From: Deltaproteobacteria bacterium
GTDB lineage: Bacteria > Desulfobacterota > Desulfobacteria > Desulfobacterales > SURF-15
Assembly: GCA_019309565.1 (NCBI GenBank)
Contig: JAFDFZ010000049.1
Coordinates: forward strand, 1-50,405
DNA length: 50,405 bases
Direction of reading: 5' to 3'
This document shows positions 1 through 9,609 of this stretch, in pieces (within the stretch, counting starts at the first letter, position 1; each line of letters begins with the position of its first letter). The notes beneath the pieces are model-generated. The model was not told the origin of the DNA. It worked only from the letters and a program-made list of their open reading frames with translations, and searched no databases. The position numbers and the translations under genes are program-made.

Positions 1-873
1 ATCCATGATTTTTACACGCTTGAAGGGGCACAGCTTCTGCGGAAACGAATAAAATATTTCGACTCCGGACGTGTGGTTCTCAATATTGCCGAGCTGCCTT
101 ACAAGTGCCCGGTGGCACCGCTTGAGTTCATCTTTATGGCTGACTGGTTTTTTACCATCAACGGTGTTCGGGACAATATAGAACTTGAGCTGGTAACCCC
201 TATATCGGGGGCATTTACCAAACCCATTGCCTCAAAAATCCTGGGCCAGGTTGCAGAGCAGAAAAACATCAAAATTACTCCAAACTTCGACATCTCCCAT
301 GTGAACGCGGGAGAGAAAACCATTGAATCCCACAGAGGTGAAAAGGTCCCTTACGATCTTCTGATATCCATTCCACCCAATTTCGGCGCAAAATACATCG
401 AGGATTCAGATATGGGAGATCCGCTGAATTTCGTTGATACGGATCATTTTACCCTGAAATCAAAGAATTTTGATAATGTCTATGTCATTGGGGATGCTAC
501 AAATGTACCCGCATCCAAGGCAGGTGCGGTTGCCCACTACCAGCTTGAAACCGTTGTGGAAAATTTGATTCGAGAGATCGACGGCCAGCCACCGAAATCG
601 ACCTTCGATGGGCATGCCACCTGCTTTATCTGCTCGGGGTATGAAAAGGCGATTTTGATTGATTTCAACTACAAATACGAACCCTTGCCCGGCAAATTCC
701 CTTTTCCGGGACTGGGTCCCTTTTCGTTACTCGGAGACAGCAGCTTCAATTACTGGGGCAAAATGATGTTCAAATGGGTTTACTGGAACATGATGTTAAA
801 AGGTGTGGATCTGCCCCTTGAACAACAGATGACCATGGCCGGCAAAATGCGACACAGCCTGGTAACGGAATAA
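1..873 (+). CDS. Sulfide:quinone oxidoreductase-like FAD protein (5' truncated)
   Basis: The reading frame is open from base 1 to the TAA at 871-873, so the N-terminus, including the first dinucleotide-binding fold, lies outside the window. What is left resembles the C-terminal two thirds of the sulfide:quinone oxidoreductase (SQR) / NADH dehydrogenase II-like flavoprotein family. A PYKCPVAPLEF segment carries the cysteine expected for the SQR active site, a YVIGDATNVPASKAGAVAHYQ segment is the second FAD-contact motif, and a hydrophobic amphipathic tail with many Trp/Phe residues fits monotopic membrane attachment. Family members pass electrons from sulfide to quinone. In a sulfate reducer the physiological direction or substrate may differ; that is inference. 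A DUF1641 gene follows 11 bases downstream, a pairing common for SQR-like genes. The Hdr-like genes after it suggest a shared redox role. Confidence 0.85.
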   Translation: MHDFYTLEGAQLLRKRIKYFDSGRVVLNIAELPYKCPVAPLEFIFMADWFFTINGVRDNIELELVTPISGAFTKPIASKILGQVAEQKNIKITPNFDISHVNAGEKTIESHRGEKVPYDLLISIPPNFGAKYIEDSDMGDPLNFVDTDHFTLKSKNFDNVYVIGDATNVPASKAGAVAHYQLETVVENLIREIDGQPPKSTFDGHATCFICSGYEKAILIDFNYKYEPLPGKFPFPGLGPFSLLGDSSFNYWGKMMFKWVYWNMMLKGVDLPLEQQMTMAGKMRHSLVTE

Positions 874-884
874 AGGAGGAGACC

Positions 885-1583
885 ATGACGAACGAAGAAT
901 TGATTCTGGAACGGCTTGACCGTATAGAAAAACAAATCGCACCCGTTGTGGAAACGGCAGGCGCCGTTCTGGAGCTCAAAGAAGACTTAACCCCGCTGAG
1001 CAACCAGGCAATCCGACTCCTGATCCAGGAACTGCAGGATGTTGAATCAAGTTTCCAGCTTGAAGACTTGCTGCTGCTTCTTAAGCGAATGATGAGAAGT
1101 GTAAAAAACATGATCTATGCCCTTGATCAGCTGGAAAATCTAATAGATTTTGTAACAACCATCGAACCTCTGTTGAAATCCTCGGTGCCGCAGATCATCA
1201 ACTATCTGGATGATCTTGAACAAAGAGGCGTGCTACGCGTCATCCAGGCCATGCTGGATGTTCGTGCGAAAATTGCATCTGCATATGATGCAGAGGATAT
1301 TGAACAGATCGGTGACGGAGCGGTTGCCATGCTGGGTCTGGCAAAGAAATTTTCAGATCCCAAAGCCGTGGCCTTTTTGGAAAAATTCGCCGAAGTTCCT
1401 TCAAAGGTGGATCTGGCAAAGGCCAAAAAAATGGGCCCCTTTGGCCTGCTCTCGGCTCCGTTCAACGATGACGTCAAACAGGGGCTGGGTATTGTAATGG
1501 AATTAACGCGCGCCCTGGGAACCTTGAAAAACGGAGATGAAGCAAAGCCGACCGAAAAAACAGGGGACAGCCCGCCGTCCTGA
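885..1583 (+). CDS. DUF1641 family protein
   Basis: A 232-residue, mostly helical, soluble protein with no signal peptide or membrane segment. The C-terminal MGPFGLLSAPFNDDVKQGLG segment (about residues 184-203) and the following MELTRALG match the diagnostic DUF1641 signature, a short helical repeat ending in a G-L-G pattern. The start ATG has AAAGGAGG about six bases upstream. Proteins of this family are repeatedly found beside SQR-like flavoproteins and formate dehydrogenases; the biochemical role is not established. The gene is tightly coupled to the SQR-like gene (11-base gap) and followed by a 186-base gap before the Hdr genes, so it probably forms an accessory subunit or assembly partner of the SQR-like enzyme (inference). 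Confidence 0.8.
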   Translation: MTNEELILERLDRIEKQIAPVVETAGAVLELKEDLTPLSNQAIRLLIQELQDVESSFQLEDLLLLLKRMMRSVKNMIYALDQLENLIDFVTTIEPLLKSSVPQIINYLDDLEQRGVLRVIQAMLDVRAKIASAYDAEDIEQIGDGAVAMLGLAKKFSDPKAVAFLEKFAEVPSKVDLAKAKKMGPFGLLSAPFNDDVKQGLGIVMELTRALGTLKNGDEAKPTEKTGDSPPS

Positions 1584-1769
1584 AGGGGTGTACTCGGGCC
1601 GAATCTTGTAAACGTAACTTTGTTTAGCGAGAATTGCTGCAATAACCGGATAACCGCTTTTTCCGGATCGGAATCTGTGATAAAATAAATTTTTAAAATT
1701 GTTGAGCCTAACGAAACTTTAGCGATCCAAAAGGCGAACATTCGAAACCCTGTTCAAATTGAAATAAGG

Positions 1770-3539
1770 ATGCTGCAATCGGCGTTCGGAATATGGGTCG
1801 TTTCAAAGAAGCACATGTTTACCGTTATTTTCTATACATCCCTGATCCTTTTCCTGCTGGGAATGCTTTACAGAATCTACTGCTGGTTTTCCCGCAGAGT
1901 GGGAATTTGGGCTGAGGATCTCGCAACATCCAACAGAATGCTCTTTGCCGTAAAGGGCATATCAGGCTGTGTGTTTAGCTCCAGGATATTGCCTGTGTTG
2001 AAGGCATTCGTTCTGGATGTGCTTTTTCAAAGAAAGATCCTGAAAGAAAGTTTTTTCCGATGGCTTATGCATATGCTCATATTTTACGGATTTTTGCTGC
2101 TTTTGCTGATGCACGCTCTGGATACCGTGATTACCGAATCGCTGTTTGCGGAATATTATTCAACAATAAATCCCTTCCTTTTCTTAAGGGATCTGTCGGG
2201 GGTTATGGTGCTTGTTGGGCTTGGCATGGCAGTCTATCGCCGTTTCTTCAAAAAGGTGCCCCGCCTAAAGACCAACACAATGGATTTTTATGCCATACTT
2301 ATCCTGGCAGCTATCATGCTGTCCGGAATACTTCTTGAAGGGCTTAAAATCTCCGCCTACTCGGAGTTTCAACGCATGGTGGAGGATTATGCCGGCATCG
2401 ATGACGAACAGGAAATAGAGGCACTTGAAAGCCTTTGGGTCAAGGAGTTTGGCCTTGTATCAGCGAATGTGAAAGGGCCTTTTGATGAGGATCTTATTGA
2501 AACTGGCCGGGAAGTTCACGATGCGAACTGCGCTGATTGTCATGTCTCCAACAAATGGGCTTTTACCGGATATGCTGTTGCCAGGATGTCTGAACCCGTG
2601 GCTTTGGCACTTGATGAGGCGGGGGCTATTGATGTGATGTGGTACATACATATTCTGTTGTGCTTTGTGGGACTGGCTTACCTTCCTTTCAGCAAGATGC
2701 TTCACATGTTTGCCACCCCCATAAGTCTTGTGGCCGGCTCCATAATGAAGGAATCCAAAGTTAATCGGGCAAACACGGTGACCCGCCAGGCAATTGAACT
2801 GGACGCCTGTACGCATTGCGGGACGTGCAGCCTTTATTGCTCTGCCATGATGGCATTTGATGCCATAAGGAATGAATTTATTCTTCCCTCAGAAAAGATG
2901 GTTTTCTTAAAACGGCTGGCAGCCGGAAAACCCCTTTCCCATGAAGAGCTATCGGCGATTAGAGAAGGGGTTTACTTATGCACCAACTGCGACAGGTGCA
3001 CCGTTGTGTGTCCTTCCGGAATTCGGTTAAGAGAGCTGTGGATAAGCGTAAGAGAGGATCTGGTTCAAAGGGGCTATCCGGAGCCCCTGATACTCTCCCC
3101 CCTTTCCCTGGTACGAGGGCTGCTCCTGGCCCATAACGGTATCCCCAATTATGACAAACCCTTGCAGCTTGCACAAAAAGCGGTGGCAGGCAAATTTGAC
3201 ACGCTGATGGATCGCTCGAAAACAATTTCCCTGGGCACTGCGTCGAAAGCTCCGCGGGTTGTTGATCCCACTTTTTCTTACTGTTTTGGATGTCAGAACT
3301 GCACGACAGTCTGTCCGGTGGTTGGCAACTACGACCACCCACAGCAGACACTAGGCTTGCTGCCACACCAGATTATGTGCTCGCTTGGACTGGGACAGGC
3401 AGAGATGGCTTCCGGAGCCAGTATGATCTGGGACTGTGTTACATGCTATCAATGCCAGGAACACTGCCCACAGAATGTGAAGGTTGCTGATCTTATGTTT
3501 GAGCTTAAAAATCTGGCGGTAAGAAATATTAAAAAATGA
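1770..3539 (+). CDS. HdrE-like cytochrome b fused to tandem HdrC modules, with a c-heme motif
   Basis: A 589-residue membrane protein. The N-terminal part has five hydrophobic segments (about 17-40, 90-115, 132-156, 172-192, 288-320) as in NarI/HdrE-type cytochrome b, with histidines in LMHMLIF, LMHALD, WYIHILL and KMLHMFA that could ligate two hemes b. The long loop between segments 4 and 5 holds a CADCH motif (C254, C257, H258) for covalent heme c. If the NarI topology applies this loop is periplasmic and the C-terminus cytoplasmic. The C-terminal half has four CxxCxxCxxxC [4Fe-4S] motifs starting at about C347, C404, C505 and C556, i.e. two HdrC-like pairs where HdrC normally has one. It resembles QmoC/HdrE-HdrC fusions but with extra cofactors. 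The ATG at 1770 has a poor ribosome site; ATG at 1815 is an alternative. It overlaps hdrB by four bases (ATGA). Confidence 0.85.
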   Translation: MLQSAFGIWVVSKKHMFTVIFYTSLILFLLGMLYRIYCWFSRRVGIWAEDLATSNRMLFAVKGISGCVFSSRILPVLKAFVLDVLFQRKILKESFFRWLMHMLIFYGFLLLLLMHALDTVITESLFAEYYSTINPFLFLRDLSGVMVLVGLGMAVYRRFFKKVPRLKTNTMDFYAILILAAIMLSGILLEGLKISAYSEFQRMVEDYAGIDDEQEIEALESLWVKEFGLVSANVKGPFDEDLIETGREVHDANCADCHVSNKWAFTGYAVARMSEPVALALDEAGAIDVMWYIHILLCFVGLAYLPFSKMLHMFATPISLVAGSIMKESKVNRANTVTRQAIELDACTHCGTCSLYCSAMMAFDAIRNEFILPSEKMVFLKRLAAGKPLSHEELSAIREGVYLCTNCDRCTVVCPSGIRLRELWISVREDLVQRGYPEPLILSPLSLVRGLLLAHNGIPNYDKPLQLAQKAVAGKFDTLMDRSKTISLGTASKAPRVVDPTFSYCFGCQNCTTVCPVVGNYDHPQQTLGLLPHQIMCSLGLGQAEMASGASMIWDCVTCYQCQEHCPQNVKVADLMFELKNLAVRNIKK

Positions 3540-4414
3540 AAACTTACGCCCTTTTTATCGGTTGCAATATACCTGCCCGCGTCAAACAATATGAGACAGC
3601 CGCCCGGGCGGTGTTAAAAGAGTTGAGCATTGGAGTGAAAGATTTTCCGCTGTTTAATTGCTGCGGTTATCCCATGAGAAACATCGATGAAACCGCGTAC
3701 TTGTTATCTGCAGCAAAAAACCTGGCATTGGCGGAAAACCATGGGCTGGACATACTGGCTTTGTGTAAGTGCTGTTTCGGAAGTTTGAAGATCGCCGATC
3801 ATAAACTCCGCGAAGACGAAAAGCTGCGAGCGGATATGAATCGACAACTGGCAGCCCACGATCTTAAGTATGAGGGGAAAACAGAGATCAAACACTTTCT
3901 GTCGGTGCTATATCACGATGTGGGGCTTAATGCATTGAAACACAGCATAGGCAAATCCTACCAGGATCTTAAGATTGCAACTCATTATGGATGCCATGCC
4001 TTAAGACCCAGCAAGATAACCGGCTTTGACAACCCTGTCGCCCCTGTCCTATTTGACGAACTGGTTAAAGTCACCGGTGCAGAAAGTGTCCATTGGGATC
4101 AGCGGCTTGAATGTTGCGGAGCACCGCTTACAGGGATCCAGGACAAGCTGTCCATGGACTTGATGCACAAAAAACTTGAAAGCGCCCGGACCGCAGAGGC
4201 CGATTATATATGTGTGGCCTGTCCCTGGTGTCAGATTCAGTTTGACACTGTTCAAAGCATCATGATCACACAGCACGACAACGGGCCGCCGCTGCCCTCT
4301 ATCTTGTACCCGCAACTGATAGGGCTTTGCATTGGCCTGGAAAGTGAAGTGCTGGGAATCCAGAACAATCGTCTCGACATCAGCCAAATAACATCTTTCT
4401 TTAAAGAGGAATAG
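3536..4414 (+). CDS. hdrB: HdrB-like subunit with two CCG domains
   Basis: A 292-residue protein of the CoB-CoM heterodisulfide reductase subunit B family. It has two cysteine-rich CCG domains: C10, C42-C43 and a CKCC group at 77-80; then C153, C193-C194 and C229xxC232. In HdrB of methanogens these cysteines hold two non-cubane [4Fe-4S] clusters that cleave a disulfide. Both sets look intact, so a disulfide- or thiol-type substrate is plausible; no substrate can be named from sequence, and bacteria of this type lack CoM/CoB heterodisulfide. Its ATG overlaps the stop codon of the upstream cytochrome gene (ATGA), and hdrA begins three bases after its stop, so the three subunits are almost certainly made together. 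The HdrC function is presumably supplied by the tandem ferredoxin part of the upstream membrane protein. Confidence 0.88.
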   Translation: MKTYALFIGCNIPARVKQYETAARAVLKELSIGVKDFPLFNCCGYPMRNIDETAYLLSAAKNLALAENHGLDILALCKCCFGSLKIADHKLREDEKLRADMNRQLAAHDLKYEGKTEIKHFLSVLYHDVGLNALKHSIGKSYQDLKIATHYGCHALRPSKITGFDNPVAPVLFDELVKVTGAESVHWDQRLECCGAPLTGIQDKLSMDLMHKKLESARTAEADYICVACPWCQIQFDTVQSIMITQHDNGPPLPSILYPQLIGLCIGLESEVLGIQNNRLDISQITSFFKEE

Positions 4415-4417
4415 CAT

Positions 4418-7400
4418 ATGACACGGGAAGCAATCGGAGCCGTGATGGTAGTTGGCGGCGGGATCTCCGGCATGCAGGCAAGTCTTGATCTGGCGGATAC
4501 CGGATATTATGTGTATCTGGTTGAACGCTCCAGTTCCATTGGCGGTCTGATGTCTCAGTTGGACAAGACCTTTCCAACCAACGACTGCGCAATGTGAATC
4601 ATCTCACCCAAACTGGTCGAGGTCGGCCGGCACAAGAACATAGAGTTGCTGACACTTGCTGAAGTGGCGGGTGTTTCGGGAGAGGCGGGTAATTTCACGG
4701 CTCACATCACCCAATATCCCCGGTACGTGGATATGGATAAATGCATTGCATGCGGTCTGTGTGCTGAAAAATGCCCCAAGAAGGTATTGAACGAATACGA
4801 GGGGGGCCTTAACAGAAGAAAGGCGGCATACCTTAAATATCCCCAGGCGGTTCCTTTAAAATATGTTATCGACCCGAACAACTGCATCTATCTTCTTAAA
4901 GGAAGATGTAAGGCCTGTGAAAAAGTTTGTCCAACCAATGCGATATATTTCGAGGATCAAAAAAAAGAGCTTTCCATTAAGGTCGGCGCCGTTATTTTGA
5001 CTCCCGGTGCCGATACATACAATCCAGCCATCCATGACACTTATGGATACATAAATCATCCCAATATCGTAACCAGCCTGGAATTTGAACGCATTCTATC
5101 TGCTTCTGGACCCTTCGGAGGTCATCTGGTTCGACCCTCGGACAGGAAAGAGCCCAAAAAAATCGCCTGGCTTCAATGCATTGGATCTCGGGATGAACAT
5201 CTGGGAGCCAGAGGGTATTGTTCCGCGGTCTGCTGTACCTATGCGGTAAAAGAAGCCATCCTGGCCAAAGAGCACAGCAAGGGAAACCTGGATACGGCGA
5301 TCTTTTATATTGATATTCGCACTCACGGAAAGGATTTCGAACGATATTACAATCGGGCAAAAGATGAATTGGGAGTGCGGTTTATTAAATCAAAGGTAAC
5401 GAACATTCGTCACCTGACGGATTCCGGCAAAAACCGTATTCGCTATATCGATCCTGCCGGCGATCTAATGGAAGAGGATTTTGACATCGTTGTACTCTCG
5501 GTGGGCCTGGGCACAACAAAAGACAGTGTGGATTTGGCCGCAAAGCTTGGCATTGAACTGGATCATTACGGTTTTACCCGCACAGAAAGCTTTTCGCCCG
5601 TTGAAACCTCGAAACCCGGTTTTTACGTATGCGGAATTTTCAACTCACCACAAGATATCCCATCCTCGGTGATTGAATCAAGCGCCGCCGCGGGGATGGC
5701 GGGAAGCAGACTGTCCGAGGTCAGATGGACCCTTACGAAAGAAGAAAAACTACCTTCCGAGATCGATATCAGGGGGGAAACACCGCGTATCGGTGTTTTT
5801 GTCTGCCGCTGCGGTACGAATATTGCGGCCTTTGTGGACGTGCCGGCCGTAGTGGAGCATGCCAAACAGTTTCCCGGAGTGGCATACGCGGAAGAGAACA
5901 TGTTTGCCTGTGCTCAGGATTCACTGGATAGAATGGCAAAAACCATATCGGAACACAGGCTCAACCGGGTGGTTGTAGCGGCATGCACTCCTAGAACCCA
6001 TGAACCTCTTTTCCAGCAAACGTTAACGAACAGCGGGCTTAACAAGTACCTTTTCGAGATGGCAAATATCCGCAATCAATGCTCCTGGGTTCACAAGAAT
6101 GATAAGCAAAAAGCCACCCAAAAAGCCAAGGATCTGGTTCAGATGGCGGTTGCCAAGGCCTTCAGGCTCGAGCCCTTAAAAGAACCGGAGCTTACAATCA
6201 ATCAAAGAGCGCTTGTGATCGGCGGCGGCGTTGCGGGAATGACGGCTGCAAGAGCATTATCCGGACACGGGTATCGAAGTTACCTGATTGAAAGGAGACC
6301 GGTTCTTGGCGGCCAGGCAAACCACCTGCACCAGACCTGGCGGGACGAAGGGGTTCAGGAATATCTCAACGAACTGATCCAGGCGGTTTTAAGCGATGAA
6401 AACATCGATGTGCGGCTTAACACTGAAATAAAGAATGCAGAGGGATTTATTGGAAATTTCAAGACAACCGTTACCAAAGATGGCCGGGACGAAACCCTGG
6501 AACATGGTGTTACCATCATCGCATCAGGCGCCGAAGAGTTGAAGCCCGATGACTGCTTATACGGTAAAGACAGGCGTGTGATCACCGCTCTTGAGCTTCA
6601 GGATCGTCTGGTAAAAAAGGATGCGGCCCTGGGGCGAAACAAAACCGTGGCATTCATCCAATGTGTGGGATCCCGGATACCCGATCGTCCGTATTGCTCC
6701 AAGATTTGCTGCACCCGTTCCATAAAGAGTGCACTGGAGCTTAAATCTCTTAACCCTGAAATGAGCGTCTTTATCCTTTACCGAGACATGAGAGCCTATG
6801 GACTCAGGGAAGATATCTATCGCGATGCTCGATCCAAGGGAATCGTCTTTATCAGGTATCCTAACGAGGCGCTTCCGGATGTGACATCAAACAAAACAGG
6901 TATTAAAATCACGTTTAATGATACAGTGTTAAACCGCCGCATGGAAATAAATGCCCAGTTGCTGGTCTTGGCCTCTGCCGTCGTTTCGGAAAAGGACAAT
7001 CCTCTTGCACGGCTTTACAAAGTTCCCCTCAATGCAGACGGCTTTTTTGCAGAAGCACACGTTAAGCTCCGCCCGGTAGATTTTGCTACCGACGGAGTGT
7101 TTGTCTGCGGTCTTGCACATGCACCGAAACCGATTGATGAATCCATCTCCCAGGCCCAGGCCGCTGCAGCCAGAGCGGTCACAGTATTGGCATCTAAAAG
7201 ACGTACGGTAAGCGGAACCGTGGCAGTGGTGAATCCGAACGATTGCAGCCGCTGTGGTGTCTGCATATCCATCTGCCCTTACGCTGCGCCGGTGTTCACT
7301 GAAAAAACCGGAAAGGCTGAAATTCAGTCCACGCTGTGTAAGGGATGCGGACTGTGTGTGGCCTCATGCCGTTCCGGAGCAATATATCAAAAGGGCTTTG

Positions 7401-7456
7401 AAACCGAACAAATCATGACCATGATTGAGTTTTGTCTTTTTGATGCTGTCGCCTAA
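4418..7456 (+). CDS. hdrA: HdrA-like double-module flavoprotein, selenoprotein (Sec60)
   Basis: Read through the in-frame TGA at 4595-4597 this is one 1012-residue protein. Start ATG 4418 has AAAGAGGA upstream and follows hdrB. The residues around the UGA read FPTNDCAMU then [11 protein letters not shown], which lines up with the HdrA motif DCxxC-PKxVEVGRH, so UGA replaces the second cysteine as selenocysteine. Module 1 has an FAD fold ([11 protein letters not shown], 10-20), ferredoxin clusters near 109-120 and 160-176, and the C-x13/14-C-x3-CC pattern near 254-273 expected for the non-canonical HdrA cluster. Module 2 begins near 456 (IGVFVCRCG), with a second FAD fold near 597 ([11 protein letters not shown]), a second CxxxCC group near 765 and two C-terminal [4Fe-4S] motifs from about 943 and 974. 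Module 2 has lost the CxxC/U site. HdrA flavins can split electron pairs; whether this one bifurcates is unknown. A prediction that ends at the UGA would wrongly start the gene at TTG 4646. Confidence 0.92.
4595..4630 (+). promoter_or_regulatory. UGA Sec codon and putative SECIS hairpin of hdrA
   Basis: The UGA at 4595-4597 is followed by CUGGUC (4613-4618), loop GAGGUC (4619-4624) and GGCCGG (4625-4630). The arms form six pairs, two of them G-U, and the loop contains the GGU seen in bacterial SECIS apical loops such as E. coli fdhF. The loop GGU lies 26 bases after the first base of the UGA, about five further than in fdhF. The sequence also encodes the conserved LVEVGR, so part of the pattern is coding constraint. 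SelB binding is predicted, not shown. Confidence 0.65.
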
Positions 7457-7506
7457 AACAGCGAGGCACCCTATCAGCTATCCGGAGCAGGAGGAGACAG
7501 GGTTTT

Positions 7507-9483
7507 TTGTTAAAAGCTTCTAACAAGAAAAAAATGACCCTTCTGGTAGTGGATGATGAGCCCGATATTCGGGATGCACTGCACCTGTATCTGTCCTACT
7601 TGGGCTACGAAGTGCTTACGGCAAAAGACGGACAGAGTGCCCTGGAGATCTTTCAGCAGAATAACCCACCCATTGTTCTCAGCGACATCAAAATGCCCGG
7701 CATGGACGGAATCGAGCTTTTGCAAAAAATCAAGCAGCAAAACCCGGACACCGAAGTGATCATGATCACAGGCCACGGGGATATGGACCGGGCGGTAAGA
7801 TGCCTTCAGCTGGATGCAACGGATTTTATCACCAAACCGATCAATGATGATGCGCTTGAAATCGCTCTTAAAAGAGCCAAAGACAAGATGAACATGCGCC
7901 ATCAACTCAGAGAGTACACGGAAAATTTAGAAAAGCTTGTCGAGGAGAAATCCGCAAAACTGGTGGAAGCCGAAAGGCTGGCTGCTGTAGGACAGGCGGT
8001 ACTGGGATTATCTTCGGCCATGCGCGATATTGCCGGAAGCATACAGTACTTCAATGAAATGCCATGCTTTGTCTCGATTCACAACCGGCATCTTAAAGTG
8101 GTCTCTGCGAACCAGCTTTACAGAGATCGACTGGGAAATGACGTGGGCGGTGACAGCTGGGCGATCTATAAAGGGATTGCCGATGGAAAGAAACCCTGTC
8201 CGGTTGAAATGACCTTTCAATCCGGCAAGGGGGTGCGAAGCGAGCAGAGGCTTGTTTATTCCGATGGCAGAGAACTGCCTGTAATGGTTCATACGGCTCC
8301 CATTCGAAACCGAGACGGCGCCCTTGAGCTTGTGCTGGAGATCACCGCTGATATTTCCGAGGTGCAACGACTTCAGGAACAGTTGCGCATAACCCAAAGA
8401 AGATACCAGCAGCTTTTTGACGAAGCTCCCTGCTACATCTCCGTTCAGGATGCCGATTTTCGGATCACGGCTATCAACCGCCGATTTAAAGAAGATTTTG
8501 GCGACGCCACAGGCTCACTTTGCTATGAGACTTACAAGCAACGAAGCGCCCCTTGTGAGAACTGCCCTGCGGTTAAAACCTTTGAGGATGGAAAATCTCA
8601 TCAGATGGAAATGGTGGTCACATCGAAATCCGGCGAGCAGTATCACGTGCTCACCTGGACCGCACCCATTCTGAACGCCACAGGGGAAATCGCTCAGGTG
8701 ATGGAGATGTCCACCAACATCACCCAGATCCGGAAGCTTCAAGACCATCTCACGACTCTGGGCTTATTGATCGGCTCTATCTCCCATGGGGTGAAGGGGA
8801 TCTTAACGGGCATGGATTCCGGTGTCTATTTGCTGGACTCCGGGTTTTCCAGAAACGATTCCAAGAGAATCGAAGAAGGAATTGAAGTAGTGAAGTTGAT
8901 GGTCGATCGTATCCGAAACCTGGTTTTAAATGTGCTCTATTATGCCAAGAGAAGGGAGCTGAATTGGCAGAGGGTCGATGTGCTCAAGTTCGTAAGCGAT
9001 GTGGCCTTTATCATAGAACCAAAGGTAAAAAAACACCGGATCGAGCTGGTTCGAGATTTTCATAAACCCCTTGGCCAATTTGAGATTGACGTAGGGGTGG
9101 TTCGTTCCGCTCTTGTAAATATCTTAGAGAACGCTGTCGAAGCGTGCCTTGAAGACAATATGAAAAAATCACACAAAATCATATTCCGGGCAAAACAGCA
9201 TCGCCATCATATCGAATTGAACATCTCTGACAATGGCATAGGGATGGATAAAGAGACCGAGCAGAATATATTCAATCTTTTCTTTTCCTCAAAAGGCCAG
9301 TCGGGCACGGGCCTGGGTCTGTATATTTCAAACCAGGTGATTGAACAGCACGGCGGGAAGATCACGGTAAGCTCCGAGCCCGGAAAAGGTGCTGATTTTT
9401 GTATCCGTCTGCCGAAGGTTCTACCTGAGGACGTAAAATCCATTCAAACAGAATCTGAGATGGAATCAATCGGTTCCTTATAA
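7507..9483 (+). CDS. REC-PAS-PAS sensor histidine kinase (hybrid)
   Basis: A 658-residue cytoplasmic signalling protein. Residues 1-125 are a receiver domain (LLVVDDEPDIRDA, SDIKMPGMDG with the phospho-Asp, MITGHGD, TKPI). A helical AERLAAVGQAVLGLSSAMRDI segment follows that looks like a HisKA helix lacking its histidine. Two PAS domains come next (about 180-290 and 300-415), the second with a CYETYK...PCENCP cysteine group. The C-terminus has a divergent H-box (SISHGVKG), an N-box (NILENAVEA), DNGIGMD and GTGLGLYIS for ATP binding. TTG at 7507 is preferred because AGGAGGAG lies about ten bases upstream; ATG 7534 is possible. There is no membrane segment, so the input is cytoplasmic. It begins 50 bases after hdrA, and the cysteine-rich PAS suggests redox or metal sensing (inference). 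Confidence 0.88.
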   Translation: MLKASNKKKMTLLVVDDEPDIRDALHLYLSYLGYEVLTAKDGQSALEIFQQNNPPIVLSDIKMPGMDGIELLQKIKQQNPDTEVIMITGHGDMDRAVRCLQLDATDFITKPINDDALEIALKRAKDKMNMRHQLREYTENLEKLVEEKSAKLVEAERLAAVGQAVLGLSSAMRDIAGSIQYFNEMPCFVSIHNRHLKVVSANQLYRDRLGNDVGGDSWAIYKGIADGKKPCPVEMTFQSGKGVRSEQRLVYSDGRELPVMVHTAPIRNRDGALELVLEITADISEVQRLQEQLRITQRRYQQLFDEAPCYISVQDADFRITAINRRFKEDFGDATGSLCYETYKQRSAPCENCPAVKTFEDGKSHQMEMVVTSKSGEQYHVLTWTAPILNATGEIAQVMEMSTNITQIRKLQDHLTTLGLLIGSISHGVKGILTGMDSGVYLLDSGFSRNDSKRIEEGIEVVKLMVDRIRNLVLNVLYYAKRRELNWQRVDVLKFVSDVAFIIEPKVKKHRIELVRDFHKPLGQFEIDVGVVRSALVNILENAVEACLEDNMKKSHKIIFRAKQHRHHIELNISDNGIGMDKETEQNIFNLFFSSKGQSGTGLGLYISNQVIEQHGGKITVSSEPGKGADFCIRLPKVLPEDVKSIQTESEMESIGSL

Positions 9484-9609
9484 AAACAGGATGGCGGCGT
9501 AAAAAGGACAAGTTACCCAAACCCGGGTCATCAGAAAACTCATAAGCCACCGGAGTTGAAACACACAACAGGCTTCTGCGCTGCCATCAGGGTTACAAGG
9601 AAAAAAAGA

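Noticed and set aside
4595..4597. TGA as a true stop creating a truncated hdrA pseudogene
   Set aside because: Both sides are conserved in one frame, the codon sits at a conserved cysteine position, a SECIS-like hairpin follows and a second selenoprotein gene (fdhA) is nearby.
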